Source of the DNA: Cyclobacteriaceae bacterium
Lineage (GTDB): Bacteria; Bacteroidota; Bacteroidia; Cytophagales; Cyclobacteriaceae
NCBI GenBank assembly: GCA_019638275.1
Contig: JAHBUC010000003.1
Span: forward strand, 248,001-312,000
Direction: 5' to 3'
DNA: 64,000 nt
Below are positions 42,702-51,986 of the stretch, piece after piece. The translations under genes and the position numbers were made by a program. Within the stretch, counting starts at the first letter, position 1. The number at the start of each line of letters is the position of its first letter. The notes beneath the pieces are model-generated. The model was not told the origin of the DNA. It saw only the letters and a program-made list of their open reading frames with translations, and made no database searches.

Positions 42702-43235
42702 ATGAAAAGGATACTTATCTTTTTTTCCATTACCCTATTGTGCGCCACTTGTTCCGAGCTGGACAAATTTGAAGGCGTTCCCATCCGACAGTATGCCCAT
42801 GAGGTAATTGATTTCAGCTCACAGTATTCATCAACTAGTTGGGCAGCAACCAAAGCTCTTGGAGAGGAGAATGTTTATCCGAATCATGAGGATAATACAA
42901 ATGCATGGGCTTCCTACACAACTGATGGGCAACGTGAATTCATCGTATTGGGTTTTGAAACTCCACAAACCGTACACACCATTGAAATCTATGAAACCTA
43001 TAATCCGGGTGCCATTGATACGGTATTCATTCGAAATGAATCAACCGGAGAATGGAGAAAGGTATATTCAAAACCTGCACGAACAGATTTACCCCTGGAG
43101 TCGCGGATATTCGCCATCTATTTTCAGGAAACAACTTTTCTGGCAGATGCCATCCGGTTAGCGCTTAACAGCCCTGCAGTTCCCGGGTGGAATGAAATTG
43201 ATGCTGTGGCCATTGGTGGACAACGAAAAAAATAA
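42702..43235 (+). CDS. Lipoprotein with discoidin-like domain
   Basis: 177 residues from ATG. The signal ends in a lipobox (ITLLCATCSE), so it is membrane-anchored. The mature domain resembles an F5/8 type C (discoidin) beta sandwich: YSSTSWAATKALGEENVYPN, FIVLGFETPQTVHTIEIYET and IFAIYFQETTFLADAIRLAL. These bind carbohydrate or lipid. It is first in a row of three exported proteins (lipoprotein, barrel, CHAT), spaced by only 4 and 2 bases, so they are likely one operon. Confidence 0.7.
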   Translation: MKRILIFFSITLLCATCSELDKFEGVPIRQYAHEVIDFSSQYSSTSWAATKALGEENVYPNHEDNTNAWASYTTDGQREFIVLGFETPQTVHTIEIYETYNPGAIDTVFIRNESTGEWRKVYSKPARTDLPLESRIFAIYFQETTFLADAIRLALNSPAVPGWNEIDAVAIGGQRKK

Positions 43236-43239
43236 CAAC

Positions 43240-44193
43240 ATGAAGGTGAATAAATCAATTCTTCTTTCACTGCTGCTGCTTTCAGCCGCCCATTTAGTTG
43301 TTGCGCAAGGCTGCAGCGATGCCGGATTCTGCACGATGGGCGCCATGAAGCCCGATCAGCCCTTTAACAAAAAGGTTCCCATCAAACTCCGGTCCATGGA
43401 ACTCAGCTTTTATCGAGGAAGCTCAACCATTTCTCCGGTTATCTATGTTGCTACACTCGATATGAGCTTTAATGTAATCGACAACAAAACCTTTGTACAA
43501 GTAAAACTGCCATACCAGGCCGTTAACGGTAACTTTGGCAATACCAGCGGACTTAGTGATATATCTTTTTGTGTTACCCGAAACCTGTATTCATCAGAAA
43601 AGTTTGATATCGGCTTAACCGTTGGCGGTAAAATTCCTACCAACAACTCCAACCTGAAAGATGATGAGTTTGGCCTCTCACTGCCCATGTATTACCAAAC
43701 CAGCCTTGGAACGTATGATGCCATTGCTGGCATATCATTGGTAAATCGTAAATGGCTCTTTGCAACAGGCATTCAGCATCCGTTCAATGCCAACGGCAAT
43801 CAGTTTCGATGGGGTGAATGGATACCCGTTTATGAGGGCGGACCGGATTATGTTCGCAAAAACGACTTATGCTATGAATTGAAGCGCGGAACTGATATTA
43901 TGTTCAGGGCGGAACGCAATTTCCGGTATGCACGATTTAATTTCTCTGTTGGTTTACTTCCGATCTGGAGAATTACCAAAGATGAAATATTCAACACTAA
44001 CCTCAACGAACGCGTAAAGCTTGATGGAACACTTGGCATGGCGCTTTCGGGTATTGTTACCGCTGGGTATAGTTTCAATGTAAAGTCGGGTGTTCGGTTG
44101 TTGGTTGGTAAAAAAATAACCCAACGCGATGTTAACCCGGACGGATTAACACGAAATGATGTAATGACGGTCAGTTACTTTTACCGGTTCTGA
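43240..44193 (+). CDS. Putative outer-membrane beta-barrel protein
   Basis: 317 residues from the ATG (MKVNKSILLSLLLLSAAHLV, signal ending in VVAQ). The mature part begins GCSDAGFCTMGAMKPDQP and shows repeating short strands: VIYVATLDMSFNVIDNK, ISFCVTRNLYSSEKFDIG, LTVGGKIPTNNSNLKDDEFG, and a C-terminus ending VMTVSYFYRF, an aromatic-terminated strand typical of outer-membrane barrels. The family is not known. It lies between the discoidin lipoprotein and the CHAT protein. Confidence 0.7.
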   Translation: MKVNKSILLSLLLLSAAHLVVAQGCSDAGFCTMGAMKPDQPFNKKVPIKLRSMELSFYRGSSTISPVIYVATLDMSFNVIDNKTFVQVKLPYQAVNGNFGNTSGLSDISFCVTRNLYSSEKFDIGLTVGGKIPTNNSNLKDDEFGLSLPMYYQTSLGTYDAIAGISLVNRKWLFATGIQHPFNANGNQFRWGEWIPVYEGGPDYVRKNDLCYELKRGTDIMFRAERNFRYARFNFSVGLLPIWRITKDEIFNTNLNERVKLDGTLGMALSGIVTAGYSFNVKSGVRLLVGKKITQRDVNPDGLTRNDVMTVSYFYRF

Positions 44194-44195
44194 TT

Positions 44196-46904
44196 ATGAA
44201 GAAATCATTTCTCTCCCTTTCACTAATTCTCATAAGCCTGTTAGTAACCGGCCAGGTTAAGAACGATATTATGAGCCAGATTGACGCATTACTTTTTGAC
44301 TCAAAGTACACCGAAGCCATTCAAAAAATTGATCAGCAAACCAATACCAACCCCGACATCCAAATTCGGTTACTGAACAAAAAGGCTGAAGCGCTTATCG
44401 GCTTAGGTAAATATGAAGATGCCGATAAAATACTTCAAGAGGCAATCATCAAATGTAAAAATTCAAAAAACAGTGAGGTGCTTCAGGCCATTACACAATC
44501 CTCGTTGGGCTATCTTTACCTGAATCAGGGAAGGTTCGATCAGGCGCTTGAACAACTCACAGTCGCCTCGGTAACCTTGCAGGAACGTGGCAGTCCGTTG
44601 GAGACAGCGCAGGCATTAACCAATCTGGGTTCCACCTATAACAGTACCGGAAAATACCTGCAAGCCGAAGAACAATTTCAAATGGCTTTAAGTCTTCGGC
44701 AAAGTGAATTGCCTGACACGCACGAATTAATAGCCAATTCATATAATAACCTCGGTTTTGTCAATAACGCAATCGATCCGGATAAAGCCATCGAATATTT
44801 TGAAAAAGCTACCGCCATTTATGAAAAGCTCTATGGCAAGGATCATTCGAAAATGGCTATTGCCAACACAAACCTGGGTTTTGCTTACTCGCAAATTGAG
44901 TTGTATGGCGATGCCATCAACTTTTACGAAACTGCGTTGGCCATTTGGGAAAAGGTAAATCCGCAGCCAACGCCTTCCAAAGCATTTGTACTCTCGAGCT
45001 TAGGCTACACCTATACCCGGTTAAACGACAATAAAACAGCCCTTGAGTTTTACAACAAGGCGATGAAAATGTACGAGGCTTCTTACGGTAAAAAACATCC
45101 GGATATTGCAGCGCTTCACAATCGAATCGGAAACATCTATCAAAGCAGTGATAACTATGAGGAAGCTTTAAAAAGCTACCAGGCTGCATTGATTGCCAAT
45201 GTAAACGATTTCAATTCCGGAAACATTGAAATAAATCCTACCGGAACAAACTTCTACAACGGCAATCAATTGCTGTACTCCATGATGTACAAGGCCCAGG
45301 TAGTGGAAGCTCGGCATCTTGGAAAAACACTAAAACAAAGTGATCTTGATCTCGGCTTAAAATTTTTAAAAGACTGTGATGCACTGATTGATCGGTTAAG
45401 ACAACAAGCCACAAACGAAGCCGATAAAATTACGCTTGGTACAATTGCCAATGAGGTATATGCCGATGGTGTTCGGATTGCGTTTTTACTAAGCGATGTG
45501 GCTTTTAAAAAGCGAAAATATTATCGGGAGCAATGCTTCTATTTTGCGGAAAAAAGTAAATCAGCAGTTTTGCTTGCCGCTATTTCAGATACGAACGCCA
45601 AATCATTTGCCGGTGTACCGGAAGATCTGCTGCAGGAAGAGAATAGCCTGAAAGCCGCCCTTGCGTTAGTGGCGCAAAAACTTGCGCAAAAACCCACGGA
45701 AGAAGAAGAGAAGTATTTACGGGAAACTGCCTTCCATCTCAATCAAAGCTACCAGGGTTTCGTTCAGAATCTTGAAAAGCAATACCCGGAATACTTTAAC
45801 TTAAAGTACAATGTTGCCTCTCCTTCCATTGCGGATATCCAGAATCGATTGGATGCTAAAACCGCGGTGATCAGCTATTTTATTGATGACAGTAAGCGAG
45901 ACGCTCCTACCCGATTATACACCTACATTATCACGCATAAATCTTTTAAAATCACTGACCAGAAATTGCCTGATGATTACGATCGAAGCATAACAGGCCT
46001 GCGTAACGGGTTGTTCTACATGGGCGAAGATGCCTATATAGCCTCAGCGGTTAAGCTTCATAGTTTACTAATACCGAACGTCATTCCTCGGGGAATAAAA
46101 GACCTGGTGATATTACCCACCGGCCGAATGAGTGTGATTCCATTCGAGGCCTTACTCACCAAACCTGTTAAAGATTTTACCTCACCATATGCTACACTTC
46201 CGTATCTGATAAAGAAGTATGCCATACGATATGAATTTTCTGCAGGACTGCTGTTGCAAAAGAATGACTCCGGCACATCTTCCATTACTTCTGCCTTGTT
46301 GTGTGCGCCCGTAAATTTTCCATCGCGCGATAACCTGAATGCACTACCCGGAACGGAACAAGAAGTAAACACCATCCAAAATCTGTTCAGCAGTAAAAAC
46401 ATTGCAACAGAGGTATTGCTTCAAGGAAAAGCCAACGAAACTGCCATTAAGTCTGACAAACTTAAAAGCCATACACTGATCCACCTGGCTACGCATGGTA
46501 TTGTTGATGAAAATAATCCGGAGCTGTCGCGCATCTTTCTTCAAACCGATTCGGATGCGGAAGATGGAAATTTATTCTCGGGAGAAATCTATAACCTCCA
46601 CCTCAATGCTGATCTGGTTACACTCTCCGCCTGCCAAACCGGGCTCGGAAAAATCTCGAAAGGTGAAGGCGTAATTGGTCTATCCCGTGCCTTGGTTTAT
46701 GCAGGCGCAAAAAATATCATGGTGTCGTTCTGGAGTGTGGCCGATGAATCAACTGCTGAACTGATGACTGACTTCTACAAATTGTTATTGGAGAAACCTG
46801 CCATTAATTACAGTGAAAATTTACGCGCTGCCAAACTCAACATGATCAACTCAAAATTTGCAGCACCGTACTATTGGGCGCCTTTTATTCTGATTGGTTT
46901 TTAG
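44196..46904 (+). CDS. Secreted TPR-CHAT protein
   Basis: 902 residues. A signal peptide (FLSLSLILISLLVTGQ) is followed by about ten tetratricopeptide repeats up to residue 380, such as AQALTNLGSTYNSTGKYLQA and SYNNLGFVNNAIDPDKAIEY. The C-terminal CHAT caspase-like domain has the catalytic dyad: HLATHGIVDENN (H767) and LSACQTGLGK (C813), then GEGVIGLSRALVYAGAKNI and VSFWSVADEST. Export is unlike intracellular CHAT proteins with known defence roles. The partner genes upstream suggest activity at the cell envelope. Substrate and trigger are unknown. Confidence 0.9.
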   Translation: MKKSFLSLSLILISLLVTGQVKNDIMSQIDALLFDSKYTEAIQKIDQQTNTNPDIQIRLLNKKAEALIGLGKYEDADKILQEAIIKCKNSKNSEVLQAITQSSLGYLYLNQGRFDQALEQLTVASVTLQERGSPLETAQALTNLGSTYNSTGKYLQAEEQFQMALSLRQSELPDTHELIANSYNNLGFVNNAIDPDKAIEYFEKATAIYEKLYGKDHSKMAIANTNLGFAYSQIELYGDAINFYETALAIWEKVNPQPTPSKAFVLSSLGYTYTRLNDNKTALEFYNKAMKMYEASYGKKHPDIAALHNRIGNIYQSSDNYEEALKSYQAALIANVNDFNSGNIEINPTGTNFYNGNQLLYSMMYKAQVVEARHLGKTLKQSDLDLGLKFLKDCDALIDRLRQQATNEADKITLGTIANEVYADGVRIAFLLSDVAFKKRKYYREQCFYFAEKSKSAVLLAAISDTNAKSFAGVPEDLLQEENSLKAALALVAQKLAQKPTEEEEKYLRETAFHLNQSYQGFVQNLEKQYPEYFNLKYNVASPSIADIQNRLDAKTAVISYFIDDSKRDAPTRLYTYIITHKSFKITDQKLPDDYDRSITGLRNGLFYMGEDAYIASAVKLHSLLIPNVIPRGIKDLVILPTGRMSVIPFEALLTKPVKDFTSPYATLPYLIKKYAIRYEFSAGLLLQKNDSGTSSITSALLCAPVNFPSRDNLNALPGTEQEVNTIQNLFSSKNIATEVLLQGKANETAIKSDKLKSHTLIHLATHGIVDENNPELSRIFLQTDSDAEDGNLFSGEIYNLHLNADLVTLSACQTGLGKISKGEGVIGLSRALVYAGAKNIMVSFWSVADESTAELMTDFYKLLLEKPAINYSENLRAAKLNMINSKFAAPYYWAPFILIGF

Positions 46905-46930
46905 AAGCTATCTCAACATCTTATCTCATT

Positions 46931-47018
46931 TGTCAGCCTGAGCTTGTCGAAGGCTATTTGGAGTTACCAAACCGGTTTCGACAAGCTCTCCAAAAGGAGT
47001 CCTGCGGACAACCTGACA
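46931..47018. repeat. Dispersed inverted repeat (CTTGTCGAAG family)
   Basis: TGTCAGCCTGAGCTTGTCGA at the left and GGTTTCGACAAGC plus CAACCTGACA at the right form the arms, with inner material (TATTTGGAGTTACCAAACC and CTCCAAAAGGAGTCCTGCGG). It is a longer member of the repeat seen at 28828. It lies downstream of the CHAT gene. Confidence 0.7.
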
Positions 47019-47047
47019 TGATAGTATTTTTGAGATGGTCTTAAAAA

Positions 47048-47080
47048 AAAGAATGAGTCGCACTTAACGACTCATTCTTT
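47048..47080. terminator. Bidirectional-looking intrinsic terminator
   Basis: AAAGAATGAGTCG (47048-47060), loop CACTTAA, CGACTCATTCTTT (47068-47080): a 13-base-pair perfect stem. On the minus strand it is followed by a run of T, so it ends the TonB receptor transcript. On the plus strand it could also terminate readthrough from the CHAT gene. Confidence 0.85.
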
Positions 47081-47107
47081 ACTTCTATCTGCATCAACGC
47101 TTCTGTA

Positions 47108-49393
47108 TCAATTCACTCTAAACCGGAAACCGGCATACACCATCCGACCAAAGATGGGGCCCCACACCAAAGAAGAATCAAAATTATTGTGCGCGCCAAA
47201 CGGATCATCAGCGGCTACAATCGGATTATCCAGAGTGAAGTTGTTGATGTTTTCAACACCCAGGTAAACACTCCATTTATCTTTAATATCCTTGGTAACC
47301 TGCGCATTCATGAGCATGTACGAAGTTGAATAGTCCTCGCGCTGATATTGCACCAAATTCTCAGATGTATTTGGAATGCGTTGCTTACCCAACACCTGAA
47401 CCGTATAATCAAACTTCCAACGGTTTTTGGTTTCATAGGCCAGGTTAATAAAGGCACGATGTTGCGGAATAAGCGGCCTTGTCAAACGACCATTGGTGTA
47501 ATCAGTTTGCACATCAAGCCAACGATAGGCCATACGCAAATCAAATCTCCGAATCAATTCATAATCAACCTGAAATTGAAAGCTCTGTGAAAATGACCTT
47601 CCGGTCAACCCAAAAAATCGTGCTTCCCGTGTGCTGTAATCCATGTCCAGCACCACCTGGTTTTCAAAATCCGTATAGAAGTAATCAACGGTGATGGATC
47701 CCGGGCGGTAATCCAGTGTAAAATCCTGCGACAGGTTTACACCATAATTCCAAGCCATATCTGGCTTATACCCGTACGCGTAATTCGCTTGCAAACCAGT
47801 AAATACAAACTGCCGAGCCGATGCCAATACACCTGTACTCTCCGTCAGCAAATTAGCCAACCGTATTCCTCTCCCTCCTGATACACGAAGTGTTGTGGTT
47901 TCGGTTGCATTGTAACGTAGGTGCAAACGAGGTGTATACAGTGGACCAAACAAATTGTGATGATCCAGACGCAAACCAGCAATAGCAGAAAACTTGCCGC
48001 CTGCATCGTAGTTATATTCCATGAAAACACCGGGAACAAATTCTTTCCGATCAAACAAAATTGAATTCACGGGAGTATCCCTGTAAATGATGTCCAATTC
48101 CTGATTGGCAAAAGTTTCATCTACCCGATCATACAAAAAGCTGGCCCCGGCTTTAAACTTATGGTTGGTGGAGCCAATAATGGATTGATAGATCAGGTTC
48201 GCATAAACTGATTTTTCATTCGCATCGTGTTCGTTAAAACCGTAAAAACTGGCATGGTCATGTTGCATCACCGACCATTGAAAGCCGATGCTCTTGTAGG
48301 GCTTTCCGTCAAATTGATACCCTACTTTTCCCCACGCTTCATAACGTTTGGTGTCAATTTCAAAACCATACCGATTGGTGGTGAACTTATCTTCAGCACT
48401 AAAATCGGTTTGGCCGCCAAGTTTTACATCGCTGAGTAGTTTCACGCCAAATTGTGCCAGCAAACCTTTACCATTGTTATACACCCAACGGTTAATGGCG
48501 TTGATCTGTGTTCCGGTTGGAAAATCCAGAAAGGAATCATCGTTACTATCCATTTCAAACGGACGGGTACTACCATGAAGCAAAAAGGTAGTCGCCCACT
48601 TTTCGCCAGCATGTGCCGTGTAGTTGACGTTGAGTTCTGAACGGGCGGCATTGTTCACATAGCCATTCACATATAAACGCTCACTCTCCTCAGGCTTTTT
48701 CAATTCTACGTTGATTTGCCCGGCTATACTTTCATAGCCATTAATCACAGAGCCCGTTCCTTTGGTTACCTGAATGGAATTAATCCAGGTACCCGGTATA
48801 AACTGGATGCCTTGACTGGAAGCCAACCCACGAACACCCGGCATGTTCTCAATCGAGATCATGGTATTCGGACCGGCCAACCCCAGCATTTGAATTTGTC
48901 GCGTACCGGTAATGGCATCGGTAAAAGCAACATCAACCGAGGGATTGGTTTCAAAGCTCTCTGACAAATTACAGCAAGCAGCCTTGAACAATTCCTTCTC
49001 AGTCATCACTGTGGTATTAATACTGCGGGTATGATCAATACCGGAAGATGGCTTCCAACCGACAACTGTTACCTCATCCAACAGTTCATCGGGAACGAGT
49101 ATAACTTTAATACGGGTTTGTGGATTAAACTTTATCGTATCGCTTTTGTACCCGACATAACTAATCACCAGATGAGTGGCTCCTTCCAATGGATCAATCA
49201 TGAACACACCATTGGCTTCTGTAGAAGCACCCTGTGTAGTACCCAACCACACCACATTGGCGCCTGCCAGTGGTTCCTCAACGCCTTTGGCATTTTTCTC
49301 CACCACCAGTCCCATTATTTTCTGTGCATGCGCTACTCCCATAGTCATGGTTAGCGTTATTGCGCACAGCAACACACGAATCAACTTCATCAT
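47108..49393 (-). CDS. TonB-dependent receptor of a metal module
   Basis: 761 residues. Signal peptide (LIRVLLCAITLTMTMGVAHA), then a carboxypeptidase-like regulatory domain (about 25-110, PLAGANVVWLGTTQGASTEA), then a plug domain (LSESFETNPSVDVAFTDAIT, GLAGPNTMISIENMPGVRGL, GSVINGYESIAGQINVELKK), and a 22-stranded barrel ending VYAGFRFRVN. It imports a ligand with energy from TonB. The genes upstream on the same strand encode an HMA metal-binding protein and an HYC_CC_PP protein, so a copper-related role is likely. The start could be the first or second Met. Confidence 0.9.
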   Translation of the reverse strand: MMKLIRVLLCAITLTMTMGVAHAQKIMGLVVEKNAKGVEEPLAGANVVWLGTTQGASTEANGVFMIDPLEGATHLVISYVGYKSDTIKFNPQTRIKVILVPDELLDEVTVVGWKPSSGIDHTRSINTTVMTEKELFKAACCNLSESFETNPSVDVAFTDAITGTRQIQMLGLAGPNTMISIENMPGVRGLASSQGIQFIPGTWINSIQVTKGTGSVINGYESIAGQINVELKKPEESERLYVNGYVNNAARSELNVNYTAHAGEKWATTFLLHGSTRPFEMDSNDDSFLDFPTGTQINAINRWVYNNGKGLLAQFGVKLLSDVKLGGQTDFSAEDKFTTNRYGFEIDTKRYEAWGKVGYQFDGKPYKSIGFQWSVMQHDHASFYGFNEHDANEKSVYANLIYQSIIGSTNHKFKAGASFLYDRVDETFANQELDIIYRDTPVNSILFDRKEFVPGVFMEYNYDAGGKFSAIAGLRLDHHNLFGPLYTPRLHLRYNATETTTLRVSGGRGIRLANLLTESTGVLASARQFVFTGLQANYAYGYKPDMAWNYGVNLSQDFTLDYRPGSITVDYFYTDFENQVVLDMDYSTREARFFGLTGRSFSQSFQFQVDYELIRRFDLRMAYRWLDVQTDYTNGRLTRPLIPQHRAFINLAYETKNRWKFDYTVQVLGKQRIPNTSENLVQYQREDYSTSYMLMNAQVTKDIKDKWSVYLGVENINNFTLDNPIVAADDPFGAHNNFDSSLVWGPIFGRMVYAGFRFRVN

Positions 49394-49402
49394 GGTGCGA
49401 AA

Positions 49403-49762
49403 TTAATTGTCGGTGATACCGGAGTGATCATGATCGCGATAGAGGCAGCAATATGGCAGTTTGCCATACACGGTGTCTTTCGCTTTTACCAGATCTGTAT
49501 CGTGGCCAACAGAAGCAACCAGTTCGTGAATTTGCTTTTCGGTGATTCGTGTAGGCACATAAATCACTTCAAGGCTTTTCGTTTTCGTATTCCAGGTTGC
49601 TTTCTTTATCCCCTTGTGATCAAGGGCCTTTTCAATACGGCTTTTGCACATGCCACAGTTGCCATAAACCTTAATAGTGGCAGTAACAACTTTATCCTGA
49701 GCCTGAACAAAAACAGGTATTACTAAAATCAGTAGAAGAATTAAAAATGAATTGGTTTTCAT
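49403..49762 (-). CDS. Secreted heavy-metal-associated (HMA) domain protein
   Basis: 119 residues. A signal peptide (FLILLLILVIPVFVQAQ) and an HMA domain: TATIKVYGNCGMCKSRIEKA with the CxxC metal-binding motif, then VASVGHDTDLV. The tail has KLPYCCLYRDHDHSG, whose two adjacent Cys and His residues could form a second metal site. It probably carries copper or another soft metal in the periplasm. It lies 9 bases before the TonB receptor and forms an operon with it. Confidence 0.88.
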   Translation of the reverse strand: MKTNSFLILLLILVIPVFVQAQDKVVTATIKVYGNCGMCKSRIEKALDHKGIKKATWNTKTKSLEVIYVPTRITEKQIHELVASVGHDTDLVKAKDTVYGKLPYCCLYRDHDHSGITDN

Positions 49763-49838
49763 AGTGCTTAAAATGATACAGGTTAAAAATACTTGATTGA
49801 ATAAACAAAATCTGCACCGGTATTCCGGGCATCACCAA

Positions 49839-50240
49839 TCAAGCCTGATCATCGTAAAACACGTAGCTGCAATTCAGCTTAAAGATGGGTTTTGGAGGAA
49901 TCAAATAATCGGTATTACGATTATTTGTATGCTTAAAACTCGTTAATCCGATTTTATCAACATCTACAGTGAAGATATCACCCAATTCTACCAAAACAGG
50001 CACAGTAATTACTGAAAATGAAGTAGATGACTGATCATCAACGATTTTGATGATTTCGTGCTCATCGTGGCAACAACCTGAATTTTCGGGGATAAATTGA
50101 CCGCAGGGGCATTTTTTAGCCTCAAAACTGAAGATTTCCGCGGATTTTGCCCGCCCCATGCAGTAGTGAGTGGTTTTCACCACGCCTACTGTCAGGAGCA
50201 GGTAAATACACGTGAACGCTATGGCAAAAAGCTTATTCAC
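49839..50240 (-). CDS. HYC_CC_PP family protein
   Basis: 133 residues. All three namesake motifs are present: HYCMG near residue 25, GCCHDE near 58, and LIPPKPIF near 117. A membrane segment or signal is at the N-terminus (LFAIAFTCIYLLLTVGVV). Additional CPCG precedes the CC motif. The family is widespread in Bacteroidota next to HMA proteins and TonB receptors, presumably for metal handling. The Cys and His are likely ligands. It starts the operon on the minus strand, divergent from pcm. Confidence 0.9.
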   Translation of the reverse strand: MNKLFAIAFTCIYLLLTVGVVKTTHYCMGRAKSAEIFSFEAKKCPCGQFIPENSGCCHDEHEIIKIVDDQSSTSFSVITVPVLVELGDIFTVDVDKIGLTSFKHTNNRNTDYLIPPKPIFKLNCSYVFYDDQA

Positions 50241-50310
50241 TGTGCATGAGAGAACCCTAAAGTACGCGGGTTGGTTTCAATTTTCCTAAAGATTTTCAGA
50301 AACTTTGTTC

Positions 50311-50997
50311 ATGGCGAAAAAATGCCCTTTTTTGCGCCAAATTGAAATGTTAGAGGATAATTACAGGCAGCGGGGACTTAGAAATAAGCTGGTTAAAGTG
50401 CTGCAAAATAAGGGCATAAAAGATGAGCGTGTACTGGCCGCAATCGGCAAGGTTCCGCGCCATGTTTTCTTTGAAAATGCCTTCCTGGAGCACGCCTATC
50501 AGGATAAGGCTTTTCCCATTGGCGAAGGGCAAACCATCTCCCAACCCTATACGGTGGCCTTTCAAACCGAAAAACTGGAAGTAAAGCCGGGCGACAAAGT
50601 GCTGGAAATCGGCACAGGATCGGGGTACCAGGCTTGCGTGTTGCTGGAAATGGGCGCCAAGGTGTTTACCATTGAATACAACAAGAAACTATACGAAACC
50701 GCGAAAGCATTTCTTCCAAAGCTAGGATATAAGCCATTTTTCTTTTTCGGTGATGGATCGAAGGGAATACCGGCCAAGGCTCCTTATGATAAAATTATTG
50801 TAACAGCCGGAGCTCCGGTTGTGCCCGATGCGTTGATCGATCAACTTGGTGATGGAGGCATATTGGTTATACCCGTTGGGGATCGAAACAAACAGGTGAT
50901 GCTGAAGATCACCAAAAAGAACGGCAAGCTGACCAAAGAAGAATTCGATTATTTTAGCTTTGTGCCGCTGCTGGGCGAACAAGGTTGGGGTAAGTAG
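50311..50997 (+). CDS. pcm: Protein-L-isoaspartate O-methyltransferase
   Basis: 228 residues from the ATG; an internal ATG at 50347 (MLEDNYRQRG) is the alternative and is nearer to family starts. SAM-binding motif I is VLEIGTGSGYQACVL, followed by VFTIEYNKKLYETA. The substrate-binding segment GEGQTISQPYTVAF and the C-terminal GILVIPVGDRNKQ are conserved. It repairs L-isoaspartyl residues in damaged proteins. The upstream AAACTTTG at 50301 could be a degenerate promoter element. Divergent from the metal operon. Confidence 0.93.
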   Translation: MAKKCPFLRQIEMLEDNYRQRGLRNKLVKVLQNKGIKDERVLAAIGKVPRHVFFENAFLEHAYQDKAFPIGEGQTISQPYTVAFQTEKLEVKPGDKVLEIGTGSGYQACVLLEMGAKVFTIEYNKKLYETAKAFLPKLGYKPFFFFGDGSKGIPAKAPYDKIIVTAGAPVVPDALIDQLGDGGILVIPVGDRNKQVMLKITKKNGKLTKEEFDYFSFVPLLGEQGWGK

Positions 50998-51014
50998 CTA
51001 AAATCAAAAACAGA

Positions 51015-51539
51015 ATGCCAAGAAAGAAAAAATTTCCGCGCGAATCATTTGTAAGCATGACTGAGCTTGTGCTGCCAAACGATACCAACACCTTAAACAA
51101 CCTTATGGGTGGACGGTTGATGCACTGGATGGATATTGTTTCTGCCATTGCCGCACAGAAACACTCTAACCGCATTGTGGTAACGGCATCCGTTGATAAT
51201 ATTTCTTTTAAGCACCCGATACTGTTGGGCAACGTAGTAACCCTGAAAGCCAAAGTTACACGTGCATTCAACTCATCTATGGAAGTGCGAATCGATGTGG
51301 ATGCCGAAGACATCCCATCCGGAAAGAAAATGGAAAGCAACAGTGCCTTCTTCACCTTCGTGGCTGTTGATCAAAGCGGGCGCCCAATCGATGTTCCGGA
51401 AATTGAACCGGAGACAGAGGAAGACAAAGAATTCTACAATGGTGCATTACGCAGAAGGCAACTTCGTTTGATTTTGGCCGGACGTATGAAGCCACACGAT
51501 GCGCATGAATTGAAATCCATTTTTAACCTGGAGGAATGA
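51015..51539 (+). CDS. Hotdog-fold acyl-CoA thioesterase
   Basis: 174 residues of the YciA/ACOT7 type. MTELVLPNDTNTLNNLMGG, GRLMHWMDIVSAIAAQKHSN and VVTASVDNISFKHPILLG contain the typical Asn/Asp region, and AFFTFVAVDQSGRP is the terminal strand. A tail of about 40 residues is charged. It hydrolyses acyl-CoA to free acid. The stop overlaps the start of the next gene in an ATGA junction, so the pair is translationally coupled. Confidence 0.9.
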   Translation: MPRKKKFPRESFVSMTELVLPNDTNTLNNLMGGRLMHWMDIVSAIAAQKHSNRIVVTASVDNISFKHPILLGNVVTLKAKVTRAFNSSMEVRIDVDAEDIPSGKKMESNSAFFTFVAVDQSGRPIDVPEIEPETEEDKEFYNGALRRRQLRLILAGRMKPHDAHELKSIFNLEE

Positions 51540-51925
51540 CGCTGCCGCGCGATCTTGTGGAACAAACCTTTCATGAAGAACTCTTCGTAATTCAGGGTAA
51601 CACAATTGTATTGCTTCCACAAGACTGGTCGACCTATAAACCGGATGAACAGGAACTGCTCATCAAAATTCTCAATTCGATTAAGCTCAGGTTTGAAGGA
51701 ATTCAACTGTTGGTCAAAACAGAAGTTGATCTGGAGACGTTAAGATTATTCAATCCGGTTTCCATTCTGTCATTTGGCGTTAACCTGAAACAAGCCCCCA
51801 CCCCGTATTCGCCCATTACCTGGGAAGGTATTCCGGTATTATTGGCTGACAATCTGCCCGCCTTGGATGATCCAAAGAAAAAACAGCTTTGGGGCATTCT
51901 TAAAACCACCTTCTTAGGTTCATAA
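51536..51925 (+). CDS. Hypothetical protein coupled to the thioesterase
   Basis: 129 residues, soluble, no recognised family. Segments include DLVEQTFHEELFVIQGNTIV, ELLIKILNSIKLRFEGIQLL and VNLKQAPTPYSPITWEGIPV. It is close-coupled to the thioesterase, which suggests a related role. The conserved alternation of strands and helices resembles DNA polymerase III psi-type or small Rossmann-like proteins of Bacteroidota, but this is only an impression. It is followed by the hairpin and promoter of hppA. Confidence 0.65.
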   Translation: MTLPRDLVEQTFHEELFVIQGNTIVLLPQDWSTYKPDEQELLIKILNSIKLRFEGIQLLVKTEVDLETLRLFNPVSILSFGVNLKQAPTPYSPITWEGIPVLLADNLPALDDPKKKQLWGILKTTFLGS

Positions 51926-51936
51926 AAATACCTCAA

Positions 51937-51986
51937 CCTGCAAATTTCGATGATTTTTGCAGGATTTATGAGTTATTCTATCTTTG
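51937..51986 (+). promoter_or_regulatory. Promoter of hppA with hairpin overlapping the -33 element
   Basis: CCTGCAAA (51937-51944) and TTTGCAGG (51956-51963) form a stem, probably the terminator of the thioesterase operon. Within it TTTTTG (51954-51959) is a -33 element 19 bases before TATCTTTG (51979-51986), a perfect -7 element. A leader of about 115 bases follows before hppA, with no riboswitch that could be recognised. Confidence 0.65.

Noticed and set aside
44196..46904. CHAT protein as an intracellular antiphage effector
   Set aside because: It has a signal peptide and exported neighbours, and no defence genes are near it.
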